A stretch of 64,000 nt of DNA, taken from NCBI RefSeq assembly GCF_026650985.1, contig NZ_CP086239.1, forward strand, positions 1,426,001 through 1,490,000. The letters are read 5' to 3'. Position 1 is the first letter of the stretch. Every line of letters starts with the position of its first letter. The stretch comes from Clostridium estertheticum (GTDB lineage: Bacteria; Bacillota; Clostridia; Clostridiales; Clostridiaceae). The notes under the pieces were generated by a model. That model saw only the letters and a program-made list of their open reading frames with translations, searched no databases and was not told the DNA's origin. This document shows positions 54,925 through 62,920 of this stretch, one piece after another. Both the position numbers and the translations under genes were made by a program.

Positions 54925-55602
54925 CTAATCTTTCCATTTAGTTTCTAACTTTTTTGATATATAAGATAATGGATAACATACTAGAAAGTACAATATAAAT
55001 ATAAACCCATAAACTCCAAAAGAAGCAGTTGGAAATTTAAAACGAGAACTTTCTATAATCTGTTGTCCCACCTTTACTACATCTATAACCCCTATCAAAA
55101 CTACAAGTGAGGTAGTCTTAACCATTCTTGTAGCTAGATTAATAGTACCAGGTAACATTCTCCTTATGGCTTGTGGTATAAGAACATACCTATAAAGTTT
55201 ATAATAGCTTAATCCTAGAGCTTTTCCTGATTCAATCTGATGTTTTGGTAATGATTGCAATGCTCCACGTACAATATCCCCCATTTCTGCCGCACCCCAG
55301 AGACTAAAAACAATAATTGCGATTGTAATGCCACTAATATCTACATTTAATGCTGTAGTAACTCCAAAATAGAAAATAAATAACCAAACAAGTGTAGGTA
55401 TTACTCTAAATAATTCAAGATAAATGCGATTAATAATAAGTATGGGTTTAAATTTTGTTGTTCTACTAAGTCCAATAATTATACCTAAAATAGAGGCTAT
55501 AATTATTGAAATTAAAGCAATTTCAACTGTTACAAATAAGCCTTCGAACAAACGCTCAAAGTTTTTCCCTTCAAAGATTGCTCTGATTCCCAAACTCTGC
55601 AT
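54925..55602 (-). CDS. Polar amino-acid ABC importer permease
   Basis: 225 residues with about five helices. YLELFRVIPTLVWLFIFYFGV and the coupling loop HQIESGKALGLSYYKLYRYVLIPQ are of the GltK/GluD type. It overlaps the next upstream permease by 32 bp, so the two are translated together and should form a heterodimer. Confidence 0.88.
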   Translation of the reverse strand: MQSLGIRAIFEGKNFERLFEGLFVTVEIALISIIIASILGIIIGLSRTTKFKPILIINRIYLELFRVIPTLVWLFIFYFGVTTALNVDISGITIAIIVFSLWGAAEMGDIVRGALQSLPKHQIESGKALGLSYYKLYRYVLIPQAIRRMLPGTINLATRMVKTTSLVVLIGVIDVVKVGQQIIESSRFKFPTASFGVYGFIFILYFLVCYPLSYISKKLETKWKD

Positions 55603-56248
55603 AACGCACCTTCCTCTCCAGCCAAGATAATAAAATTGATAATGGCAAAATCAAAATAATATAAACCACCACAAGCATTGCTAAAGATTCAAAAGTTTTA
55701 TAATACATTCCTATTAAATCCTTCGTTACATTCATAACATCCAAGATGGATATAGCTCCTAGTACAGATGTCTCCTTTAATAAAAATATACAATTTGCAC
55801 CAAGAGAAGGTAAGCTCACAGAAAATGCCTGAGGAATTATCACATATCTAGCTAACTGAAACTTGGAAAGTGCTATGCTAAGGCCAGATTCTATCTGTGA
55901 CTTACTCACAGCTTCTATTCCACCTCTAAAAGCCTCAGCCATGTAACTCCCCCCTAAAAAGGCTAATCCAATTATTGCACAAGTATTCGCACTCATCTTT
56001 AAACCTAACTTTGGAAGACCATAATACAGAAAAAATATCTGCACCAGTAGTGGAGTATTCCTTGATAGTTCTATATATGCCTTAACAATAATCTCCATAC
56101 CCTTAACTTTGAAGTATAGTATTGCACAACACAAAAGACCAATAACTACTGATATAAGTATCCCTCCAAAAGCTAGCTTTAAAGTAATCCATGCAGCCTT
56201 TTCATATAAAGGCAAACTGCTAATTACAAATTCCCAATCAATACTCAT
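55571..56248 (-). CDS. Polar amino-acid ABC importer permease
   Basis: 225 residues with about five helices, YIELSRNTPLLVQIFFLYYGLPKLG and the loop SQIESGLSIALSKFQLARYVIIPQ, as in GltJ/GluC. It is the first gene of the permease-permease-ATPase-binding protein operon. The C-terminus overlaps the second permease. A possible promoter lies about 120 bp upstream. Confidence 0.88.
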   Translation of the reverse strand: MSIDWEFVISSLPLYEKAAWITLKLAFGGILISVVIGLLCCAILYFKVKGMEIIVKAYIELSRNTPLLVQIFFLYYGLPKLGLKMSANTCAIIGLAFLGGSYMAEAFRGGIEAVSKSQIESGLSIALSKFQLARYVIIPQAFSVSLPSLGANCIFLLKETSVLGAISILDVMNVTKDLIGMYYKTFESLAMLVVVYIILILPLSILLSWLERKVRYAEFGNQSNL

Positions 56249-56339
56249 CTACATATCACCTTCTTATAGCATTTGACTTAAATATTTTTTGTTATTTACA
56301 TAAAATTCATATCTCTTAATATGTTTATCTGCAAAAAAC

Positions 56340-56398
56340 ATTCCTACAATTCATGTAGGAATACTTTACATTATATTAACATTTGATAAATTTGTCAA
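56340..56398 (-). promoter_or_regulatory. Promoter and overlapping 9-bp inverted repeat
   Basis: Minus-strand TTGACA (56393-56398), 17 bp spacer, TATAAT (56370-56375). Just downstream, 56340-56362 is a perfect inverted repeat ATTCCTACA-N5-TGTAGGAAT followed by GTTTTTTG. The repeat could be the terminator of the hydrolase gene upstream, an operator at the start of the importer transcript, or an attenuator. The parts are plain; the role is not. Confidence 0.55.
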
Positions 56399-56406
56399 TA
56401 GCTTAA

Positions 56407-57177
56407 TTAAAGTTGTTTTTCTATAAATTCTATTGTATTATCAATTACCTGTTCTTCCCACTCACGTTTGTCAAAGGTATGATTTGCTCCGTTAATCACT
56501 TTTAATAAAGAGGAATCTCCCCAAAAATCGATATACTTTTGCGATGCACTTAATGAAACTACATCGTCTTTGTCTCCATGGATTATAAGAGATTTTTTAT
56601 CATATTCAGCTGCTTTTTCATATATTTTTATATTTTTAACATTATCCACAAATTTCGTCCCTACAAGTAATCCTTCAACATCAAAATAACCATTTTGCCT
56701 AAATTCCTCAAAATTCGCCCCAATATAATGTTTATCTAAAATTATTTCACCCATATTTCCTGCAGGTGCCCATAAGCAAATTGTTTCTATATCACTTTTT
56801 CTTTCTCCTGCAAGCATGCTAGCAATTGCACCTCCCATGCTTAATCCTACTATTCCAATTCTGTCATTATCTACAAAATCTAATGTTTTTACATAATTTA
56901 AAATGTTATTTGCATCTTTTAACTCGGTATCCATAGTCATATCTATAAAATCTCCATCACTTTCACCACTTCCTGCGAAATCAAACCTTATACATGCTAT
57001 TCCAGCCCTTTCAAGTAATCTAGATAACTTTACAAATATGAAGTGTGGACCCATTTTATCACCACAAAACCCGTGAAATATTATAACTATCGGTACTTTA
57101 TTATTTATATTCTCAGGAGTATGGAGTATGCCCCTAAGCCTTAAATTCTCACTATCAATTTCAACTACCTTCTGCAT
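56407..57177 (-). CDS. Alpha/beta hydrolase, esterase/peptidase type
   Basis: 256 residues. The oxyanion segment VIIFHGFCGDKMGPHFIF, the nucleophile elbow GLSMGGA (GxSxG), an acid in IIHGDKDDVVSL and the histidine in INGANHTFD complete a serine hydrolase triad. It resembles BD-FAE or cinnamoyl-esterase-like hydrolases. It follows the NifX-like gene by about 44 bp and so lies in a SAM-riboswitch transcript. The substrate is unknown; a thioester or ester precursor of a sulfur compound is a guess. Confidence 0.85.
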   Translation of the reverse strand: MQKVVEIDSENLRLRGILHTPENINNKVPIVIIFHGFCGDKMGPHFIFVKLSRLLERAGIACIRFDFAGSGESDGDFIDMTMDTELKDANNILNYVKTLDFVDNDRIGIVGLSMGGAIASMLAGERKSDIETICLWAPAGNMGEIILDKHYIGANFEEFRQNGYFDVEGLLVGTKFVDNVKNIKIYEKAAEYDKKSLIIHGDKDDVVSLSASQKYIDFWGDSSLLKVINGANHTFDKREWEEQVIDNTIEFIEKQL

Positions 57178-57220
57178 TCAAGTATGCCCCCTTTTATTGT
57201 TATATTATTTACCCTATATA

Positions 57221-57571
57221 CTATTTGATACTTTTATCAATATTTGAATAATATTTAATTAACTTCTCCAAAGCATCCTCAATCAAATCACGCACATCAA
57301 AAGATTCTATTCCTTTTATTCTTAGTGCCTGAGCTGCACCCTTTCCGATTTGGCTAGCTAAAACTGCTCTTGTGCCTTTAAGTGCTTGCACTGCTGACAA
57401 AAGTTTATTATCATCATGTTCTCCAAACTCACAAAAAGCACTTGCTTCTAATAACTCTAAAAATTTATAATTATCCTTTTCCACTTCAAAGATTAAAAAC
57501 TGTGTAGCTCTTCCAAAATGTTGATTTACTACCTTGCCATCACTACTTGCAACAGCTATTTTATATGACAT
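57221..57571 (-). CDS. NifX/NafY-type protein, SAM-riboswitch controlled
   Basis: 116 residues from ATG 57571 four bases after GGGGTGG. YKIAVASSDGKVVNQHFGRATQF and AVLASQIGKGAAQALRIKGIESFDV match the dinitrogenase Fe-Mo cofactor biosynthesis family. It lacks the five-cysteine insertion seen in the relative at 32878-33312. A SAM-I riboswitch heads it, so it belongs to the same sulfur regulon as the nitrogenase-like genes although it is 10 kb away. Cofactor binding or transfer is plausible. Confidence 0.85.
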   Translation of the reverse strand: MSYKIAVASSDGKVVNQHFGRATQFLIFEVEKDNYKFLELLEASAFCEFGEHDDNKLLSAVQALKGTRAVLASQIGKGAAQALRIKGIESFDVRDLIEDALEKLIKYYSNIDKSIK

Positions 57572-57637
57572 AAAACCACCCCTCATTTATTTAGTTTTCT
57601 TTAAAAAACAACCTATACTTATTTAAAAATTCAATAA

Positions 57638-57824
57638 AAAAAGTCCTCTACTTTTTTATAAAAGAAGAGGATAAAATGCATTAACACTCCGTAGAATAAT
57701 TAAATTAATAGCACTTTCACTCATCTTCCAGAACATAGTTCTGCTGGACTTAGCACCTTACATGTCAAAACATGTGGTTGCTGAAACTTCATCAGGCCAA
57801 TCCCTCAGTTTCTCTAGATAAGAA
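57638..57824 (-). promoter_or_regulatory. SAM-I riboswitch of the NifX-like/hydrolase unit
   Basis: The aptamer (about 57712-57824) has CTTATCTAGAGAAACTGAG, GGGATTGGCCTGATG, AGTTTCAGCAACCAC, AAGGTGCTAAGTCC and GGAAGATGAG. The terminator at 57638-57673 has arms ATCCTCTTCTTT and AAGTAGAGGA followed by T7. It is more diverged than the other seven, with U in place of C in several conserved pairs. Confidence 0.9.
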
Positions 57825-57859
57825 AATTATTTAATTTTTATTATGTATTTAAATTCTGC

Positions 57860-58132
57860 TTATACTACTAATGAACTTTCAACACAGGACCATGAGCGTT
57901 TTGAATATATAGTCTTTATACCAAGCCTTTTAGACTCTTTTTTTATATGATTACTTACTCCATGACTAACAAAATCGGTTAAAACTAAAATTAAATCAAT
58001 GTCTTTAGGAATTTCAATACATTTATGTTTGTTCTTACGACCACTTATGTGTTTAGATACACAATATCCATATTTACAAAGATTACAATTTATTACTTCA
58101 ATATTATCCCCACCTACAATTAACATACTCAT
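57860..58132 (-). CDS. DUF2325 protein
   Basis: About 90 residues from ATG 58132 after GGGGGCT; an ATG four codons earlier is possible. MLIVGGDNIEVI, DLILVLTDFVSHGVSNHIKKESKRLG and a C-terminal RSWSCVESSL match DUF2325, a small Rossmann-like family. A middle cluster of cysteines and histidines (CNLCKYGYCVSKH, KHKC) is unusual and could bind metal. The family often lies near nitrogenase or molybdenum genes. Here it ends 36 bp from the SAM-I aptamer of the NifX-like unit. Confidence 0.75.
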   Translation of the reverse strand: MSMLIVGGDNIEVINCNLCKYGYCVSKHISGRKNKHKCIEIPKDIDLILVLTDFVSHGVSNHIKKESKRLGIKTIYSKRSWSCVESSLVV

Positions 58133-58302
58133 AGCCCCCGCCATTCAAGAATTCTCTAACCCCATATTCTCAAATAGTTTTCACCGCCTTCCTCTTATAA
58201 TTATATTTTTTGAACTTTCAAACTATTCAATGCCTACTATTCCTATTATATTACTATGTTTCAACTAAAATTGCAACATATTTCTAAAAAAAATAAACTA
58301 TT

Positions 58303-58331
58303 GACATATTTTTATTTAGGAACTAATATAT
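58303..58331 (+). promoter_or_regulatory. Promoter of the SsuA-type binding protein
   Basis: TTGACA (58303-58308), 17 bp spacer, TAATAT (58326-58331), about 70 bp before the ATG at 58403, which has GGGGGAC upstream. Confidence 0.7.
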
Positions 58332-58402
58332 TAACTATTACATATCATATTAAACATACCGCAATACTAGGATTATGAAATAATTAAAATAAGGGGGACA
58401 AA

Positions 58403-59446
58403 ATGAAAAATTCAAAAGTTTTCAAATTTTCAATCGCATTATTACTAGGTATCTCAATTATTGGGACATTTTCAGGCTGCTCATCAAAAGAAACAAAAGG
58501 TGAGGCTGTTAATGTTAGAGTTGGATATTTTCCAAACATAACCCATGCACAAGCGCTTGTAGGCCGCGATCAAGGTACTTTTCAAAAGGCTATAGGCGCA
58601 GCGAACAAAATAGATTGGAAACTATTTAATGCAGGTCCAGCAGAAGTAGAGGCACTTTTTGCAGGAGCTATTGATATTGGATATATAGGACCCGGACCAG
58701 CTATAAATGCTTATGTAAAATCTAAAGGTGATGTTCAAATTATTGCAGGCGCAACTGATGCAGGAGCAATATTTGTCTCTAGAAAAGGCATAGTTATTAA
58801 GAATTTAAAAGATTTAAGTGGCAAGAAAATCGCAGTTCCTCAGTTTGGAAACACTCAGGATTTAACTCTTAGAAAAATATTATCTGACAATGGACTTAAG
58901 GATAAAACAAAGGGTGGAACCGTAGAAGTAAGGCAGGTAGAGAACGCAGACATTTTAGCCTTACTACAAAAGGGAGATATAGATGCAGCTCTCGTACCAG
59001 AACCTTGGGGATCAAGGCTAATAAAAGAGGCAAGTGCAAATATTATCTTAGATTATAAAGATGTATTTAGGGAAGGAAAATATACTACTGCTGTAGTAGT
59101 TGTTAGAACTGAGTTTTTAAAAGATCATCCACAAATTGTTGAAGCTTTTATAAAAAATCACGTAGCGACAACCGAATATATTAATAAGAACCCAGCTAAA
59201 GCTAAAGAAATAGTTAATAAACAAATCACTGAGTTAACTAAGAAATCAATAGCAAATGATGTTTTAGATGCTGCTTTTAAGAGATTAACAATTACAAACG
59301 ATCCTGAAAAAGATTCAGTACTTGATTTTGTTAAATCATCAGTTAAAGAAGGTTTCTTAAAATCAGAACCCGATACTAAGGATTTATTTAATCTTACTAT
59401 TTTAAATAAAGTTTTAAAAGAAAAGGGTCTAGCTCAAATAAAATAA
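58403..59446 (+). CDS. Sulfonate/taurine-type (SsuA/TauA) ABC binding lipoprotein, orphan
   Basis: 347 residues with a signal peptide and lipobox FSGC. VNVRVGYFPNITHAQALVGRDQG, KLFNAGPAEVEALFAGAIDIGYIGPGPAINA and DAALVPEPWGSRL are typical of the NMT1/SsuA/TauA class that binds sulfonates, nitrate or thiamine precursors. No permease or ATPase follows; a bidirectional terminator is next, so it must use a transporter encoded elsewhere or be part of a split system. A sulfonate ligand would fit the sulfur theme. Confidence 0.87.
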   Translation: MKNSKVFKFSIALLLGISIIGTFSGCSSKETKGEAVNVRVGYFPNITHAQALVGRDQGTFQKAIGAANKIDWKLFNAGPAEVEALFAGAIDIGYIGPGPAINAYVKSKGDVQIIAGATDAGAIFVSRKGIVIKNLKDLSGKKIAVPQFGNTQDLTLRKILSDNGLKDKTKGGTVEVRQVENADILALLQKGDIDAALVPEPWGSRLIKEASANIILDYKDVFREGKYTTAVVVVRTEFLKDHPQIVEAFIKNHVATTEYINKNPAKAKEIVNKQITELTKKSIANDVLDAAFKRLTITNDPEKDSVLDFVKSSVKEGFLKSEPDTKDLFNLTILNKVLKEKGLAQIK

Positions 59447-59473
59447 TACAGGTAATAACTTTAATACACACAT

Positions 59474-59522
59474 ATTAAGTTAAAGGCATACTTTTTAAAC
59501 AAAAGTATGCCTTTAACTTATA
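59474..59522. terminator. Bidirectional terminator
   Basis: Arms AAGTTAAAGGCATACTTTT and AAAAGTATGCCTTTAACTT around a TAAAC-type loop. It lies between the convergent SsuA-type gene and FAH-family gene and can serve both. Confidence 0.85.
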
Positions 59523-59538
59523 TTTTTAAATTTTTTGT

Positions 59539-60441
59539 CTATCCATTAATAACGATTACTTTATTAACTAATTTGCCTATATTCTCAATATAACATTCTA
59601 CGATATCTTCATTTTTCAAAACCTTAGGTGGAACAAATCCTAGACCAACACCACTTGGAGTGCCTGTACTAATTATATCACCTGGTTTTAAAGTAAGCCC
59701 TTTTGACAAATCACTAATAATATATGGTATATCAAAAATTAAATTTCTTGTGTTGGAATTTTGCCTTAATTCATCATTAACACTACATGTTATATTTAGC
59801 TCTACTGGGAATTTAATTTCACTTTTATGAACTAAACATGGTCCCATAGGGCAAAATGTGTCTAAACTTTTCCCTTTAAACCACTGAGTGTGCTTTCCTT
59901 GCAAATCTCTAGCTGAAACATCATTAACTATAGTGTAGCCAAAAATGTATTCTTCTACATTCTCTGGTTTAATATCAGTTCCTTCTTTTCCAATTACTAC
60001 TGCGAGTTCTACTTCATAATCTACTTGAGTTGTAACTTTTGAAGAAAATTTAATAAAATCACCACTTCCAATTGCAGGTGATGCTACTTTAGTAAAATAT
60101 ATAGGGTATTCTGGAATACCAGTACCTGATATTTTAGTTTTTTTAATTTCTTTTACATGATCTACATAATTTTTGCCAAGGCAAAATATATTTCTTTTGG
60201 GATTTGGTATTGGCGCAAGTAATTTAATTGAATTTAATGATACATAATTAAAATTGTTACTACTAATAGCATTTTTAATTTTTTCCACTGTATTTTCTTC
60301 AAAACTTTCTATTAGTTCAATCATAGAACTAACACTAGCTTTACCTAATGCATTGTATATTTCATTGATATATATAACCTTTTGTCCAATAATAATTCCT
60401 ACGCTTTCCTTACCTTTGTTAATATACGTAACAAATTTCAT
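59539..60441 (-). CDS. Fumarylacetoacetate hydrolase-family protein
   Basis: 300 residues. The C-terminal catalytic domain is clear: FCLGKNYVDHVKEI, PIYFTKVASPAIGSGDFI, VDYEVELAVVIGKEG with metal-binding Glu residues, DVSARDLQGKHTQWFKGKSLDTFCPMGP and LKPGDIISTGTPSGVG. The family hydrolyses or decarboxylates beta-diketo acids and oxaloacetate-like compounds. It is a single gene with no clear link to the sulfur island. The substrate is unknown. Confidence 0.88.
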   Translation of the reverse strand: MKFVTYINKGKESVGIIIGQKVIYINEIYNALGKASVSSMIELIESFEENTVEKIKNAISSNNFNYVSLNSIKLLAPIPNPKRNIFCLGKNYVDHVKEIKKTKISGTGIPEYPIYFTKVASPAIGSGDFIKFSSKVTTQVDYEVELAVVIGKEGTDIKPENVEEYIFGYTIVNDVSARDLQGKHTQWFKGKSLDTFCPMGPCLVHKSEIKFPVELNITCSVNDELRQNSNTRNLIFDIPYIISDLSKGLTLKPGDIISTGTPSGVGLGFVPPKVLKNEDIVECYIENIGKLVNKVIVING

Positions 60442-60519
60442 AATTAAAAGACCCCTTTATACTTTTTAAAATTTCAACTCAGTTTTAATAAATTATATCA
60501 ATAAACAGCAAAAAAGTCT

Positions 60520-60566
60520 TTTTTTTATAAAAAAAGACCAACTTAATGTAATTAAGCTGACCTTTT
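60520..60566 (-). terminator. Terminator after the first amtB-glnK pair
   Basis: Arms AAAGGTCAGCTTAATTA and TAATTAAGTTGGTCTTTT-type (minus strand) with a following T run. A close relative lies at 62441-62479 after the second pair. Confidence 0.75.
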
Positions 60567-60575
60567 AATATTAAA

Positions 60576-60938
60576 TTATTTATTATATCTTAGGGCATCT
60601 CGACCTTCAGCCCCATTGCTGATTCTTATAATATTTTTAACATCATAAACAAATATTTTTCCATCACCCATTTTCCCTGTATGAAGTACCTTCTTTGCAG
60701 TTTCTACAACTAATTCTACAGGAATATCGCAAACTATTACTTCTACTTTTATTTTAGGTAGAAGATTAATGTCTAAGGCAAGCCCACGATAAAATTCTTT
60801 ATGGCCCTTTTGCATACCACATCCTAAAACGTTAGATACAGTCATTCCACTAACACCAATTTCATTTAAAGCGTCCTTTAATTCATCAAATTTACTCGAT
60901 GATGTAATAATATCTATCTTTGAAAATTTCTCTTCCAT
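60576..60938 (-). CDS. glnK: PII nitrogen regulatory protein
   Basis: 120 residues from ATG 60938 after GGGGGTACGGGT; an in-frame ATG eleven codons upstream overlaps amtB and is unlikely. The PII signatures are GVSGMTVSNVLGCGMQKG, the T-loop HKEFYRGLALDINLLPKIKVE and the C-terminal TGKMGDGKIFVYDV. The uridylylatable T-loop tyrosine of proteobacterial PII is absent, so regulation by uridylylation is unlikely. It lies 32 bp after amtB and should gate that transporter. It is about 93% like the PII at 62498. Confidence 0.95.
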   Translation of the reverse strand: MEEKFSKIDIITSSSKFDELKDALNEIGVSGMTVSNVLGCGMQKGHKEFYRGLALDINLLPKIKVEVIVCDIPVELVVETAKKVLHTGKMGDGKIFVYDVKNIIRISNGAEGRDALRYNK

Positions 60939-60970
60939 ACCCGTACCCCCTTTTATTTTAACTTGTTTCA

Positions 60971-62206
60971 TTAAATATCTATTCCACCATAAGCTTCTTC
61001 ACCATGTAGTGAAACATCTAGTCCTTCCATTTCTTCTTCACTTGTTACTCTTAAACTCATAAATATACTTATAACTTTTAATATTATAAATGTCATTATT
61101 GCTGAGTATGCAATAATTGCTACAATTGCAATCAGTTGAATTCCTACTAATTTAATATTACCATATATTAATCCATTTGCGCCAGCAGAATTTATAGCTT
61201 TTGAAGCAAAAATACCAGTAGCTAGTACTCCCCAAATGCCTCCAATTCCATGACACCCAAAAGCATCTAAGGAATCATCATAACCGAATTTCTGTTTAAA
61301 TACCGTTACACTAAAGAAACATAACATGCCTCCAATTCCGCCTATTAATAACGATGCCATAGGACTTACAAAACCCGCGCCTGGTGTTATTGCAACAAGT
61401 CCTGCAACCATACCACTTGCAATGCCCAGTGACGTAACCTTTTTTCTAGCAACTACCTCACATATACTCCAAGAAATAATACCTGCAGCAGCAGATGTAT
61501 TAGTTGTAATAAATGCATTTAATGCTACACCATTTATTGCTAGTGCGCTCCCAGCATTAAATCCAAACCATCCAAACCACAAAATTCCAGCCCCTAACAT
61601 TGTCATAGGAATATTATGAGGAGTAATTGTTTTTAACTTTTTTCTCTTTCCTATTACGAGTGCTGCAACAAGTGCTGAAATACCCGAACTTATTTCAACA
61701 ACATATCCCCCTGCAAAATCTAATACTCCTAGATTCTTAAGCCATCCACCAGCACCCCATACCCAGTGTGCAATTGGATCGTAAACTATTATTGACCATA
61801 TTAAAATGAATACTGTAAAAGCGAAAAATTTCATTCTCTCAGCAATTGCTCCTGAAATTATAGCGGGAGTAATTATTGCAAACATAAGCTGAAATAACAT
61901 AAATACTGATTGTGGAATCGTAGTCGCATAATTATTATTTGGAAGAAATCCCACTCCTTGCAATCCAATAAATTGGAAATTGCCAATAATTCCAGCAAAA
62001 TCTTTTCCGAAACATAACGTATACCCTATTAAAATCCATTGAATTGATATAATAGCCATTGCCGCATAACTATGTACTGTAATACTAAGTACATTTTTTC
62101 TTCTTACCATTCCCCCATAAAACAAAGCGAGTCCTGGCGTCATTAACATTACTAATAAAGTTGAAAAAATTACAAATGACATATCTGCAGCATTTATTGC
62201 CTTCAT
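60971..62206 (-). CDS. amtB: Ammonium transporter, copy 1
   Basis: 411 residues with about eleven helices. AmtB landmarks are LFYGGMVRRKNVLS, IAERMKFFAF, WFGFNAGSALAINGVALNAF, CHGIGGIWG with the second pore histidine, and the HWVWGAGGWL segment with the first histidine nearby. A C-terminal cytoplasmic tail ends in DGLDVSLHGEEAY, the usual GlnK contact region. It moves ammonium when nitrogen is scarce. The leader holds a promoter and an early terminator-like hairpin. Confidence 0.95.
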   Translation of the reverse strand: MKAINAADMSFVIFSTLLVMLMTPGLALFYGGMVRRKNVLSITVHSYAAMAIISIQWILIGYTLCFGKDFAGIIGNFQFIGLQGVGFLPNNNYATTIPQSVFMLFQLMFAIITPAIISGAIAERMKFFAFTVFILIWSIIVYDPIAHWVWGAGGWLKNLGVLDFAGGYVVEISSGISALVAALVIGKRKKLKTITPHNIPMTMLGAGILWFGWFGFNAGSALAINGVALNAFITTNTSAAAGIISWSICEVVARKKVTSLGIASGMVAGLVAITPGAGFVSPMASLLIGGIGGMLCFFSVTVFKQKFGYDDSLDAFGCHGIGGIWGVLATGIFASKAINSAGANGLIYGNIKLVGIQLIAIVAIIAYSAIMTFIILKVISIFMSLRVTSEEEMEGLDVSLHGEEAYGGIDI

Positions 62207-62322
62207 AGAAATTCCTCCTAATTAAATATTATTCCTAAATGCAAAAAAAATTTCATTGCAGTTACAATGAATTTTCTCTTGCCAATAAGCGTCATTTTAC
62301 TTAATTTTGCGACAAAAGTCAA
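62207..62322 (-). promoter_or_regulatory. amtB promoter and leader with an attenuator-like hairpin
   Basis: -35 TTGACT (62317-62322), 17 bp spacer, -10 TAAAAT (62294-62299). The leader then has TTCATTG-CAGTTA-type loop-CAATGAA (62252-62271 on the plus strand) followed by eight T on the minus strand. A complete intrinsic terminator thus lies between promoter and amtB, which suggests antitermination control. It lacks the A1/G4 hexaloop pattern of ANTAR targets. Confidence 0.6.
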
Positions 62323-62440
62323 GCTTTTTTATTTTATTAATTAAATTACAATTTAGTGATACTATTTATCTTTTTTAATATATTCTCCATAGCTATTACT
62401 TTATGTAAAGCCTTATTATCGAAAAAGTATAACAACTAAA

Positions 62441-62479
62441 AAGCAGACCAACTTAATGCAATTAAGTTGATCTGCTTTT
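62441..62479 (-). terminator. Terminator after the second glnK-amtB pair
   Basis: Arms AAAGCAGATCAACTTAATT and AATTAAGTTGGTCTGCTTT (minus strand) followed by T-rich sequence. No gene lies between this and the amtB leader. Confidence 0.85.
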
Positions 62480-62497
62480 CTTTAATTATAGATGTAA

Positions 62498-62860
62498 TTA
62501 TTTATTATACCGAAGAGCATCTCGTCCTTCAGCACCATTACTGATTCTTATAATGTTTTTAACATCATAAACAAATATTTTTCCATCACCCATTTTTCCT
62601 GTGTGTAGTACTTTTTTTGCTGTTTCCACAACCAAGTCCACAGGAATATCACACACTATTATTTCTACCTTTAATTTAGGTAAAAGATTAATATCTAAAG
62701 CAAGTCCTCGATAAAATTCTTTGTGACCCTTTTGAATTCCACATCCTAAAACGTTTGACACAGTCATGCCACTGATGCCAATTGCGTTTAAGGCTTCCTT
62801 CAATTCCTCAAATTTACTTGGAGATGTAATAATATCTATTTTCGAAAATTTTTCTTCCAT
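62498..62860 (-). CDS. glnK: PII nitrogen regulatory protein, copy 2
   Basis: 120 residues, ATG at 62860 after GGGGGTTACAAAC. It differs from copy 1 only at scattered positions: SPSKFEELKEALNAIGISG versus SSSKFDELKDALNEIGVSG. T-loop and C-loop are the same, again without the modifiable tyrosine. It lies 60 bp after the amtB at 62921, so the two amtB-glnK pairs are a tandem duplication of the module, the Amt proteins having diverged more than the PII proteins. Confidence 0.95.
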   Translation of the reverse strand: MEEKFSKIDIITSPSKFEELKEALNAIGISGMTVSNVLGCGIQKGHKEFYRGLALDINLLPKLKVEIIVCDIPVDLVVETAKKVLHTGKMGDGKIFVYDVKNIIRISNGAEGRDALRYNK

Positions 62861-62920
62861 GTTTGTAACCCCCTTTTATTTTATAAAGTTATCTTGAATA
62901 CAATTACAGATAATTTTTAT

